This document shows, in pieces, positions 21,501 through 33,054 of a DNA stretch of 64,000 nucleotides. The notes beneath the pieces are model-generated. The model was not told the origin of the DNA. It worked only from the letters and a program-made list of their open reading frames with translations, and ran no database searches. The position numbers and the translations under genes are program-made. This DNA comes from Apostichopus japonicus (taxonomy: Eukaryota > Echinodermata > Holothuroidea > Aspidochirotida > Stichopodidae), in contig NC_092575.1 of assembly GCF_037975245.1 (NCBI RefSeq), positions 77,001-141,000 on the forward strand, in the 5' to 3' direction. Position 1 is the stretch's first letter. Every line of letters starts with the position of its first letter.

Positions 21501-23455
21501 TCTACTCTCTATGACATGTCATATTATATACCATACTAGTCTACTCTCTATAGCATGTCATATTATATACCACACTAGTCTATTCTCTATAGAATGTCAT
21601 ATTATATACCACACTAGTCTATTCTCTATAGTCTGCTCTCTATAGCATGTCATATGATATACCATACTAGTCTACTCTCTATAGAATGTCATATTATATA
21701 CCACACTAGTCTATTCTCTATAGAATGTCATATTATATACCACACTAGTCTATTCTCTATAGAATGTCATATTATATACCATACTACATGTTATATATAC
21801 CACACTAGTTTATTCTCTATTGTCTGCTCTCTATAGCATGTAATATGATATACCATACTAGTCTACTCTCTATAGAATGTCATATTATATACCACACTAG
21901 TCTAATCTCTATAGAATGTCATATTAGATACCATACTACATGTTATATATACCATACTAGTCTATTCTCTATAGTCTGCTCTCTATAGCATGTCATATGA
22001 TATACCATACTAGTCTACTCTCTATAGAATGTCATATTATATACCACACTAGTCTATTCTCTATAGAATGTCATATTATATACCATACTACATGTTATAT
22101 ATACCACACTAGTTTATTCTCTATTGTCTGCTCTCTATAGCATGTAATATGATATACCATACTAGTCTACTCTCTATAGAATGTCATATTATATACCACA
22201 CTAGTCTAATCTCTATAGAATGTCATATTAGATACCATACTACATGTTATATATACCATACTAGTCTATTCTCTATAGTCTGCTCTCTATAGCATGTCAT
22301 ATGATATACCATACTAGTCTACTCTCTATAGAATGTCATATTATATACCACACTAGTCTATTCTCTATAGAATGTCATATTATATACCATACTACATGTT
22401 ATATATACCACACTAGTTTATTCTCTATTGTCTGCTCTCTATAGCATGTAATATGATATACCATACTAGTCTACTCTCTATAGAATGTCATATTATATAC
22501 CACACTAGTCTAATCTCTATAGAATGTCATATTAGATACCATACTACATGTTATATATACCATACTAGTCTATTCTCTATAGTCTGCTCTCTATAGCATG
22601 TCATATGATATACCATACTAGTCTACTCTCTATAGAATGTCATATTATATACCACACTAGTCTATTCTCTATAGAATGTCATATTATATACCACACTAGT
22701 CTATTCTCTATAGAATGTCATATTATATACCATACTACATGTTATATATACCACACTAGTTTATTCTCTATTGTCTGCTCTCTATAGCATGTAATATGAT
22801 ATACCATACTAGTCTACTCTCTATAGAATGTCATATTATATACCACACTAGTCTAATCTCTATAGAATGTCATATTATATACCATACTACATGTTATATA
22901 TACCATACTAGTCTATTCTCTATAGTCTGCTCTCTATAGCATGTCATATGATATACCATACTAGTCTACTCTCTATAGAATGTCATATTATATACCACAC
23001 TAGTCTACTCTCTATAGAATGTCATATTATATACCACACTAGTCTATTCTCTATAGAATGTCATATTATATACCATACTACATGTTATATATAGCCTACC
23101 ACACTAGTTTATTCTCTATGGTCTAATCTCTATAGAATGTCATATTAGATACCATACTACATGTTATATATACCACACTAGTCTATTCTCTATTGTCTGC
23201 TCTCTATAGCATGTAATATGATATACCACACTAGTCTATTCTCTATAGAATGTCATATTATATACCATACTACATGTTATATATACCATACTAGTCTATT
23301 CTCTATAGTCTGCTCTCTATAGCATGTCATTTTATATACCATACTAGTCTATTCTCTATAGTCTACTCTCTATAGCATGTCATATGAATACCATACTAGT
23401 CTGCTCTCTATAGAATGTCATATAATATACCACACTAGTCTATTCTCTATAGTCA
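21485..23455. repeat. 39-bp satellite with 304-bp higher-order period
   Basis: About 50 units of roughly 39 bp (ccatactagtctactctcta, tagaatgtcatattatata). A marker variant (actagtttattctctattg) recurs at about 21807, 22111, 22415 and 22758, so blocks repeat every 304 bp, with one extra 39-bp unit in the last interval. The open frames at 21654-21836 and 22605-22787 translate identically and lie 951 bp apart, which equals three 304-bp blocks plus 39. Confidence 0.92.
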
Positions 23456-26287
23456 AACCTGTAAATATTAATGACGCGGCAAAACCAGACATAACATTTA
23501 AACAATGGCGCCATCATCGTCATGATAGTCTAAAGTTTTGCACTACAGTTTTACTTAAGTTGCCAAAAGTTACTAAGTATCAAGTTATCATTTGACCAAG
23601 TACAACTTTCTAACATTTGCAAAGTTTTCTATTTTCTAATATTTCCAAAGTTTACTATTTTATATTACTTCCTCTTTTAACATTCATTTTTTAACCGTAC
23701 ATGTAAGGTCAAATGTACAGTACTTAACCATGTCTATGTACATACTATTTTACTTTATCTTGGGTATTATAGAACCAAACTTTTTTTCAATCTACAGCAA
23801 TATTATCTTGTTTTGTACTTATGTGTATGATATACTGCATAGTGTTATGCAACTACTTAGTACCCTAATATTCTATAGGATGCTGTGGTGGGAAAAGTGT
23901 GTGAAATTTTCTTTGAACGTTCAATTTGCCAATTGCAAGTGAAAACATCAATCTATAGAATATCTTACACATTATTTAACATTGTTTAAGCCTTTCAACA
24001 TGTTAATGTTTACAAGAAAAGATTAGACCTGACGTTATTCACACTTATTTTTGTATTATACTATAAGCTACAAACTATTAGATCCTTTGGTCTACCTACC
24101 ATTATGTAAATATCTCCATGTATATAAAGAATACTTGCAAGATGCACTTGAGTCAAAGTTGAACAATGTATTATCTAGTTTATTCTCTCTTTTACACACT
24201 GCAGATTATGTCATCACTGCCCAATTTCTCACCTATTTTCTTAACTGTATCAGACCACATAGACTTCACGTATTATATTTATGAATTCTACTCATCCAGC
24301 GATCAAATAAACAAAAGAATACTAATCACAATGGAACAAGATCTACTATCATAGCACAGGGCCTCAGCTCCACCCAGCCCCCCCCCCCCCCCGCTCACCC
24401 CAATGCACCCAAAACATAACATAAGAAATGCAATCAACATTATGAGTACTACCTCTACCCTTTGGCAATGGCCATTGTCAGCCCAAGCACGGGAGAGGAA
24501 AGATCTGAAACTACCTCTTCTTCGGGCCTGCACCTCCCACTTCTCAACTGGTGACAATTATGTTTTTGTGTGCAGCAAACAATATCACAAATTCCAACAA
24601 AGCCCAGGTTTACACTTGCTTTTCAATTTTCCCATAGTAAAAATTAGAAAACTATTTTGCGCTTACTTACACATAACCGAGAGTAGTATTTCCTCAAATA
24701 TTAAGAGCTACTGATCTCAAACCAATTAGTGTAAGCATAATAACACTTAAAATGTACCATTTCCATATTTCATTTAACTAACCCCATTCAATATTCTTTT
24801 CCAACCTGCTAAAAAAATAGGATACTTCAGAAATGACTTCCCTACACCACTCTTCAATCCATCATCGAATCCTCTACGCAGTTTTGTGTTCTGGTTTATA
24901 CTTGTATTTAAAGGGGTAAAGGGGAAGGGGAGGTAAGGGAAAGATGGCGTTGAGTGACTGACGGGCGCCTTCTCTCGGTAAATATCAATGAAAATGCCCG
25001 CAATTCATAAATGAATATAATATATGAAACCAAAGTATGTGGTGATTCATTTCGATATGAGTTACGTGTAAGGGAATCAGGGATGCGTACCGGTACCTAT
25101 CTTGATCGCCGAGTCCTGAGTATTTGATCAAATATAGCCAGGAGGGGGGAGGGGAGCGGGGAGGGTAGATAAAGAGGTGTAATAATCCATCCTTTGTTGA
25201 CTATTTCGACTATTATAATCACTTATGATGGTGCGTGTGAATTTGATTCAGTTTTTTTCAAGATAATTCATGGCTTTGATAATTTATCATTTACTGATTT
25301 CTTCATTTTGGCTAATAACAGAAATACTAAAGAAATCTTGAGTAGCCTACCTTAAAATCTCAATACGTGTTTGATGATGCATTTCGGTAAACAAACTTCC
25401 GGAGTAGATTCAATGTTTCTTATTCTAAATGCACTCTAACCAGGTGGGTTTAATGGAGAAGAGTTGTCGCAATCGAAAGAAAGAAATTTGTATCTGTTGC
25501 CTTATGGCACGAACGATTTATCGTAAAATCATGCACTACGACCGCCCATGTCAGCATGTTCATAACAAAAATGTAAACAAAATAGTCTACCCATGCGGCC
25601 CCATCAAGATTGTAATGCAGTCCTATACTCATATCATCCACTTTTTACAATTCCACAGAGGAAACATCTGGAAACACCTGTTTATTCATTGCAATGGAAG
25701 GAAATGACACAATTTCGCAAACTACATCTGTAGGACCGAGAGAAAAATACAAGAGCAGGGACCTAAGACAGGCTAGCCACGAAAGTTAAAGTAAGCCTAG
25801 GACTAATGGTCGTAAACAAAAAAGAGAGATTTGATTGACGCATGATCTGTTGGGCGGGGCTTGCAAATTTTGATCGAAGTGTGTAGAATCTACGAACTCT
25901 TTAATAAATCAGGCGAATTTTATTCAGCTCATTTTTTTTACGACAGATAACTCAATAAATATAACTAATATTGTTATGAAAATGGCAGAGAACAGTGTCA
26001 TTTTCACTGAATCTTTAGTGCAGTAAGCTCCTTAGTGCAGTAAGCTGTTAAAGGTCGAAGTTGAAATTTGGCAAACACGTACTGAGACTTTAAGCTTCAG
26101 AAAGTTTGTAGTATAGTAGGCCTAAGTATTCCACTAAATGTCTTTCTTTTCTTTTCTCAAATTCCAGCAAAGGAGTTGTAAATAAACTGGAATTGTTCAT
26201 GTTGTGTTTTTGTTTGTCGTCATGGCAAATAGTGAATTTGTTAATGTCTTGGACCGTGGTACTTGAAGTATTGCAATATGGTTAGAT
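23456..26287. other. Intergenic, no gene recognised
   Basis: AT-rich unique DNA. A 16-base C run lies near 24377-24393, and G-rich tracts lie near 24915-24945 and 25140-25170. Open frames at 24051-24284, 24403-24714 and 25429-25707 lack domain patterns, codon bias or splice context. Confidence 0.4.
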
Positions 26288-26453
26288 CAGTGTTCGAAAC
26301 GGGTGCATCCATAGGGGAGAGGGGGCTTTTCGAGCTTTGCGGTGTGAAGGCGGGGATCGTTTTGGGAAGACCCCGCCCACTCGGTATCTTCTAAAAGAAA
26401 GAAAAAACATTTGGGAGGGTCTGAGCCCCTTGAACCCTGCATTTCGAGCACTG
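26288..26453. mobile_element. Short TIR element, probably hAT-type MITE
   Basis: A 166-bp element with ends CAGTGTTCGAAAC and TTTCGAGCACTG. The flanks GGTTAGAT and GGTTTTAT match at six of eight bases, fitting an old 8-bp duplication. The overlapping frames at 26282-26467 and 26337-26552 are repeat sequence. Confidence 0.6.
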
Positions 26454-28000
26454 GGTTTTATGTTCATTGTTCGATTTGTTTTTCATCAGGTAATCATAGG
26501 TGGGTACTACATGTCCCTCTTGATTCCTACTTTTTCCACTAAATTTAACTAAACTAAAACATTACTAAGGTCATCCACAGTATTCAGAATGGCAGTACTA
26601 CAGACTCAGACGGTTCAACCTTTCAATCATTAAAAAAAATGAGAAAGGTAATTATGTCGGATATTATCTACTCAAAGGAGGAGGAGGAGGATGTACTAAG
26701 AATGGGCGGTGTTTGTAACCCACTACACCTTTCTCCTTACCGAACAAAGGCAATGTTGTACTTACCAATAACGTTTTGCTAGGAGTCTGATGCTAGTCAA
26801 TGCTCGGCATCAGTGTTCCCAACTAATGACACTATAGTTATACCCTTCAAAAACTCATTTAGTATAATCTTGATTGTTATTGGAGAATATAAGATTATCA
26901 TTAAGTGTTATAAGTATTGCCGCGGTCGTCAATTGCAAACAAGCAATTAACCTTTACGTTAGTTTACTTAATTTTCTTCTCCGTATACTGCTAAGAAGCT
27001 GCCCTGAACATTACTACATTAAACTAAGAGACTTTCCTTATTACAAGACACATTTTCAAGATTATTTGAAGGACACCAAATACCTTATGATATCTATGCG
27101 GACAAACTTTCCGAAGACATTTCGCCCTATTGACGGGGTACATGAAATGCGGGATATTTTTTCCGGCCGGACAGAATGTCCCGGTGAAAAATGTCCAGCG
27201 GACACTTTGTACTGTGGAACCAAATATATATGTAAACCGGCATGCTGTTATCCTGCCAGACTATGTGATGTTATGTACTCTTTACTCTTCAGCCAATATC
27301 ACATTGCATACGATTCCATACTCTATACACTGCCATAATCTAAACGTTGTAATAGTGTACTCATATATACCTATTTAAACTAGTACCAAAACCTATACCC
27401 TGCCAATATGTAAAAAATATTGTTTATTATGAAAAATAAATCGAAAGGACTATGCAGAAGCAGAGAAATACAATGTGTCCGTGATCTGGTGTCATGAAAA
27501 TACCCGGCACAAGAAAAGTGTCAAAAAAATTAATACTGATGTTCCCACTATTTCCCTGCACCCCACCACACTCCCATTGCAACACGTTCGCCCTTGGCTA
27601 TAAATGGAGCATGCTCGGTAAGTCCAATTCCTGGCAGAGCGTACTGTTTTATCCATTGGTAAAGTTGTGTTATTATAAACTGGCTAACCTGGTATCCTAA
27701 CGGATTAGTGCAACTGCGGTCCTATATGTTTTCTAGGGGAATTAAAGTGCACGATACGCGATATGAATTCTGGTATTTAACTCAACATGGTTCACATAAA
27801 ATTTATGAACGATATGGAAATCCAACATAAACGCACATGTTCCGTGAACTATCAGATTATAAAATCAATAAAAACAACCTTTCTCACAAATTCCGTAACG
27901 GTTTGACATTACCGTGCTACTTTTAGTGAAATTAATTTGATTTAAACAGACTTTGATATTTTTTTAGAAAATCTTGTAAGAAGCGAGTTCTCTTCGCTTT
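26454..28000. other. Intergenic, one long open frame without recognised product
   Basis: An open frame at 26874-27338 (154 codons, plus) has a cysteine-rich stretch (ECPGEKCPADTLYCGTKYIC) but no signal peptide, family match or splice context that I can see. I do not call it a gene. Confidence 0.3.
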
Positions 28001-28004
28001 CATA

Positions 28005-28575
28005 TAGGCCTACATGCAATTATGCTTACATACATGCTATTATGTTTACATATTATGCTTTCATAATTGCTATTTTGTTTTCAAACATACAACTATGTTG
28101 AAATACTATGCTTTCATACATGATATTATATAGGCGGAGTGTATAGCCTAGTGGTTAACGCCGGCGTCTCCCAGTCATGAGATCCCCGGTTCGATTCCCC
28201 GCCGACAGCAAGGTGTGTCGTCTGGCAAGGGTGTTGTTCAATAACAACTTCCCGACATGGACGTTAAATGGATGTGTGCCGAGAGATTGGCTTCGGTCAG
28301 CTTGCGAGTCTATAAGCCTTCATGGCTTCTTTCGCGAGTTCCTGCTTGCGGGAAGATCACATATACATATGTTTCATACATGATATTATGTGTTCAAACA
28401 TACTATTATGTTTTCAAACATACTGTTATGTTTACATATTATGCTTTCATACATGATCTTATGCTTTCAAACATGCTATTGTGTTTTCAAACATACTATT
28501 ATGTTTACATATTATGCTTTCATACATGCTCTTATGCTTTCATACATGCTACTATATGCTTTCATACATGCTGGT
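28005..28575. repeat. Degenerate satellite split by a SINE
   Basis: Loose repeats built from attatgctttcatacatgc and tattatgttttcaaacatac, running on both sides of the SINE at 28133-28370. Confidence 0.75.
28133..28370 (+). mobile_element. tRNA-derived SINE, full length
   Basis: Nearly identical to the copy at 10349-10610: same A box, B box (GGTTCGATTCC) and tail (gcgagttcctgcttgcggga). TTTCATACATGATATTAT stands before and after it (near 28113 and 28372), a likely long target duplication, although the surrounding satellite could also explain it. Confidence 0.88.
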
Positions 28576-28954
28576 AGTTCGATGAGCTTAACTTGTTTTA
28601 GTTCACTTTAAGTACTGCGTCAGTGTAGCTCCATAATGGGAAGTAGAAGGAACGGATGGTTTAGGGCTTTAGGCTTATATTTAATGTATTATGTACAAGG
28701 ACCCGAAGAAAATTATCCAATGAGAGAGATATGTGCAAAGTACTCTTGCATTGACCAACTGCACACCGCCCTCACGAGGAATACTATCACGGATACGTCG
28801 GCATATATACCAGAACCCAATCACCCTCCAGTCACCCTCCAGTCACCCTCCCCTTTTATCCAGAAGAGACTATAACTATATATATGAAGGTTGTAATAAT
28901 AACATGTAAAATGACAAAGCATGAAAATGCAATACAGATCAACATAAAAGATCG

Positions 28955-28960
28955 TTTATT
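28955..28960 (-). promoter_or_regulatory. Poly(A) signal of the GPR161-like gene
   Basis: AATAAA on the minus strand, 24 bases after the receptor stop codon. Confidence 0.55.
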
Positions 28961-28983
28961 TCTCCAGCAGTTTTGCTCATATA

Positions 28984-30210
28984 CTAAACAGGTTCGTCTT
29001 CCATAGTCCGAGATGTCGGACTGACTGTGACGTCAGAGCTGTTTTCGGTACCGCTCTTCCTAGCTATACTGGGTACCTTTTGATAAATTTTCTTTGACTC
29101 TACCTTTTTCAATGATGATCTCCCTCTGCTTAGTTGTACAGTCACTGTTTCTGAATCAGTTTCCAGAAGATCTTTTCGCATCATCCTCGCCAGCAGAAGA
29201 TAAACTTGTTTGCGCATGCTCCGACTGCGAAATACATAGACGTATGGATTGATTGAACAACTGGCGAATGCCATCCAGGCAGATGCAGTAGCCCACCATG
29301 GTCGTTCTTGTCCATCTAGGTAAAAGATCATCACCATGAAAGCTGGAAACCAGCAGATTGCATATGCTGATATAATAAACATTCCAGTTTTAGCAATGCG
29401 CCTTTCACTCAACACCCACTTTTCTTTTTTTTCTTTATCTGGTGTTGCGGACGTTTCCTGGCTAGTCGTTTGATCGAAGCCATAGTCGATTTTTTTTTGG
29501 TTTTGTTTTAAGCGATGAATTAATCTTTTTGCTTCCAGGAATATCTTCAAATATACAAAGCACATGGTTAATAGTGGGCTTAAAAAGCCAAGGAAAAACA
29601 GGAAAAGAATATAACCGAATCCGTTCCCTGTAGGAGTGACAGAGCATGCGTATTGATACTTTGAATATTCGATGTGACTCCATCCTATAATTGGTGGTAT
29701 CGCGAGTAAGATGGCGACTACCCATACTGCCATTAGGAGAAATAACCAGAACTTTACAACGATGCTGTGGTGGTACGTCATCGGTCTAGAAATTGAAATG
29801 TATCGTTCAACGCTTATTAACAATAAGGTCAAGATAATTGATGTAAGCATTAAAGACTTGCAAAAGGCGGTAAAAACGCACCAGCCATCAGAAAATACCC
29901 ACAGTTTAGTAAACACAGAAATCAGAGTCGATGGCATAACGAAAATGGTCATAATAAACTGACAAATAGCTAGATGGAGAATATATCTGTTTGCTATCGA
30001 TAACAACGATGGCTTTTTATAGGCAATTAGAAAAATTAGACAATTTCCAACGAAGGACGAAGCAATGATGCAAATTAATGTCACAGCTAACATAAAGGTA
30101 CCAAACACCCCCGCAGACCCTTCTTCAGTGAACGTTTCTTGGGTATTATTAGATGCAACCAGAATACTTGTTTCTGGATTTGCTACACTGGTGGTTAACG
30201 TGTGATTCAT
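28984..30210 (-). CDS. Class A GPCR, GPR161-like, 408 aa
   Basis: Rhodopsin-class receptor with a single uninterrupted coding exon. The N-terminus (1-35) has no signal peptide and two N-glycosylation sites (Asn2, Asn21). TM1 (36-62) holds the GN motif at 55-56. The ECL1/TM3 Cys111 and ECL2 Cys189 can form the usual disulfide. ERY (135-137) ends TM3, CWFP (286-289) lies in TM6 and NPYVY (321-325) in TM7. The usual TM2 Asp (2.50) is replaced: the sequence LHLAICQ puts Gln84 there. The stretches YKKPSLLSIANRY, RPMTYHH, IPPIIGWSHIEY and WMAFASC recall GPR161, a ciliary receptor acting on Hedgehog signalling. An orphan amine-type receptor is the alternative. ICL3 is lysine rich and the tail (330-408) has many Ser/Thr. 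Start chosen as the first ATG after the stop-bounded frame. Confidence 0.9.
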   Translation of the reverse strand: MNHTLTTSVANPETSILVASNNTQETFTEEGSAGVFGTFMLAVTLICIIASSFVGNCLIFLIAYKKPSLLSIANRYILHLAICQFIMTIFVMPSTLISVFTKLWVFSDGWCVFTAFCKSLMLTSIILTLLLISVERYISISRPMTYHHSIVVKFWLFLLMAVWVVAILLAIPPIIGWSHIEYSKYQYACSVTPTGNGFGYILFLFFLGFLSPLLTMCFVYLKIFLEAKRLIHRLKQNQKKIDYGFDQTTSQETSATPDKEKKEKWVLSERRIAKTGMFIISAYAICWFPAFMVMIFYLDGQERPWWATASAWMAFASCSINPYVYVFRSRSMRKQVYLLLARMMRKDLLETDSETVTVQLSRGRSSLKKVESKKIYQKVPSIARKSGTENSSDVTVSPTSRTMEDEPV

Positions 30211-30491
30211 ACTGAGTTAGGTTTTGAATAGATGTACAGGATATACGAAGGTCTGGTTGCAGTGTTCACCGACTACTAGTATACGCAGCTCACTATGTAA
30301 CGGATATACTGTGTCGGATTACAGGCGATTCTTCTTGAGAACACAATACAAAGGAGGGTTGATGATCCAAATAACCTTGATCAGAGACATAGATCTTTAA
30401 ACATTCCTCGATGGAATGAACGGTAGGTTAGGGTTAGGACTAGCCAACACCAAGTTTGCCTGCTAGTTTGGATACTCGTAACTCTCGCCTG

Positions 30492-30975
30492 CCTGAAAAG
30501 AAAAAGAAAACTAACATCATAAACCTCCGTGGACGGTATTACTATTATGATCAGAAGTTCCTTTAATTTTCTGACATCTTACAGAATACGGTATGTATTC
30601 TTGACATGCAGAACCTATGTAGCAAATAGAGTACTAGGCCTATACTACACGTCTTAATGCTATGGAGGGTCTCAAATGTGTTTGCGTGTTAGTGTCGGTC
30701 TATGGCCTAATAAATTAACGTAAGTCCATGCAGTGAATATTTACAGCTGATTCTGGTAGTGTTGCAGAAAGTTATCGAGGGTATTTTAAACAATTGATCG
30801 ACTTAATTAATCACTACTTGACAAACCATAAAATAACTTTACGTTTATACTCACGTGATTCCCTCCTTGCATTCGTTTCAAATTCATGAATTAATTCCAC
30901 TATAAGGTCGAGGGAGACAACGTCTTTCTTTTTTGGAACGTCGCACTGTGTCTGTGTTAACTACGGTATATATGC
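30492..30975 (-). promoter_or_regulatory. Probable promoter and 5' non-coding exon of the GPR161-like gene
   Basis: On the minus strand a TATA box (gcatatatac, 30965-30974) predicts a start near 30940. A donor (ATCAC then gtgagtata) follows at 30855. A strong acceptor (ttttctttttcttttcag) at 30493-30510 leads into the exon holding the ATG at 30210. So the 5' UTR is likely split, with a small first exon of roughly 85 bases. This is a splice-site reading only. Confidence 0.4.
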
Positions 30976-32255
30976 AGTTGTCGGTACACAACGCAGTCAA
31001 ACAGTTCCCTTAGTTAATGTTTGCCAGAAGTATTTGGTTCTCGTGGCTAAAGTACACTGACTTGTAAGTACATCCAAACTAAGCCGTTAATTATTAGCAA
31101 AACTAAACAATGCAAGAATTAAAGGCAACAAGTATACTTACAAACTATGAAAAGACATTGGTTAAATATATGCACAGTGAGACGCTGCGACGGCGGCGAT
31201 TTATTTAAACTACATATATACATAGACAGTTACATACATATACACATACATAATGTTTACACGTATTATATGTTGGAATTGCTGAATCTAAAATATTGAA
31301 GAAGCTTACATGACCAATATATTTCATTGGCTTCAGGGTCAAATCAGTTAACAGTCCAGATTGATAATATGAAAAGAAAAACAGACAGAAAGTTAAACGG
31401 TTTCAGATCCTATAGCGATTTTCTATAAATATGGCGGGATTCGATGTACGTGACGTCATATTTGATGATATCATTAATTCGAATTAAAGATATCATTAAT
31501 ATGGAAGAATTCCTGATATGTTACCTCATTAGTCGATTATAATGATGCCAGTAAATCCATTTCATGAAATCATCAATTGCATTAATGATATCATTAAATG
31601 TTGAATAAAAAGTCAAACGGCTTGTCATACGGTCGGTGTAGCAGTATATATAATTTACTGTAGTATAAGGACCCGCGGATCGGACTATAGGTGCTAAAGC
31701 GATAATGACCAAACGGACTAAATATCGTTACAAATTTGGTCCGCCGTGCTATGTACCACATACTGCAGCACTAACCACCCCCCCCCCCTCTCTCCTCCTA
31801 CATTTTGAAATAACAAACACATCCCGTAAATCTGAAATTTGCTGTGGTCTGTCAGTGACATGAAGGCAGCTTCATTCAAACCCAAGCATTGTCCATTATG
31901 AATATGATGCTATATAAGAATGTTTCCTTTCGTGTCTGTTAACCAAACCTTTGATATTAAGTAATGTGCTGAAATTGGGCGGAATGGGCTACCATTTGTC
32001 CAAAGTGAGGTGCCACTGTCCCACCCGGATATAACCATTTACTCTGTTTCTCCTTGTGTTCATATTTTCAGAGTAAAAAGAAGTGTATTCTATACGCGTA
32101 TCTAGTTTTAAGAATTGAAAAGTATTCGCAAAACACGACTGGACAACTGTGAACAAAGTCTCTCATACTTTGAAACAAGAATGGTAGCCAAGCCTATATC
32201 GTACTACACGAATGTCGAACACATTTCTCTCTGCTTCGGATTCAGAAGACGCTCT
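30976..32255. other. Intergenic, no gene recognised
   Basis: AT-rich unique DNA. Several short atgatatcattaat motifs near 31460-31600 form a loose cluster. A short C run lies near 31778. No supported gene. Confidence 0.35.
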
Positions 32256-32258
32256 CTT

Positions 32259-32351
32259 TCCCCATCCTTAATCCCCATCCTTAATCCCCATCCTTAATCC
32301 CCATCCTTAATCCCCATCCTTAATCCCCATCCTTAATCCCCATCCTTAATG
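32259..32351. repeat. 13-bp tandem repeat
   Basis: Seven copies of ttaatccccatcc, perfect. Confidence 0.95.
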
Positions 32352-32699
32352 GCCATACAAGCTTTAAGACAGCAGCAGTAGTTGTTCAAATTGATTGGGA
32401 CCTGGGAAATGGAGGTGTGTTTTGTCCCGAGGGATACATGATACAGTAGGGACACTTTATTACTATTACACCGGCTCTAAATTGAATAGACAACATATAT
32501 GTCGAATCGTTATACGCAACTTTGTACATGCGGGGAGCTGCCATTTAGGAATGTACTTAAGTATTTATCGGTGAATATTCAGTGTACATGTCCATCGTTT
32601 ACTCCTGCGTGCAAAGCTATTAAGTATTATGCTTGTCATTTTTTATATTTTTCTTATAGAATCCTAACCAAGCGCTGTTATATACAAGACATTGTATTG

Positions 32700-32880
32700 A
32701 AAACTGTGGAAAACATGTACTGTATGTTGTATTAAAACATTAGCAGCAAGTACTAGAATTAAAACATGTACTACATGTGGTATAACACATGTACTGCATG
32801 TTGTACAAAAATGAAAACATGTACTGTATGTTGTATTAATATGAAAACATGTACTACATGTTGTATTAACATGAGAAGCA
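32700..32880. repeat. Short tandem repeat of about 30 bp
   Basis: Four to five loose copies of aaaacatgtactgtatgttg plus tattaa, with palindromic acatgt cores. Confidence 0.7.
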
Positions 32881-33054
32881 TATCATATTTAAATTTAATC
32901 TTATCGTTGACCTTATTACTAGGTTTGTTGGTTGTTCTTATTTCTCTTAATTGTTTGCTTATAATTCTTTATTAGTTTAAAGATATCTACTGTCTTCAAT
33001 TTTCTTTAAAGGGCACCGGGTAATTAAATAACAGCAATGTGGAATAACGGACGA

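Noticed and set aside
26874..27338. 154-codon plus frame with a cysteine-rich part
   Set aside because: No signal peptide, domain pattern or splice support; length is possible by chance.
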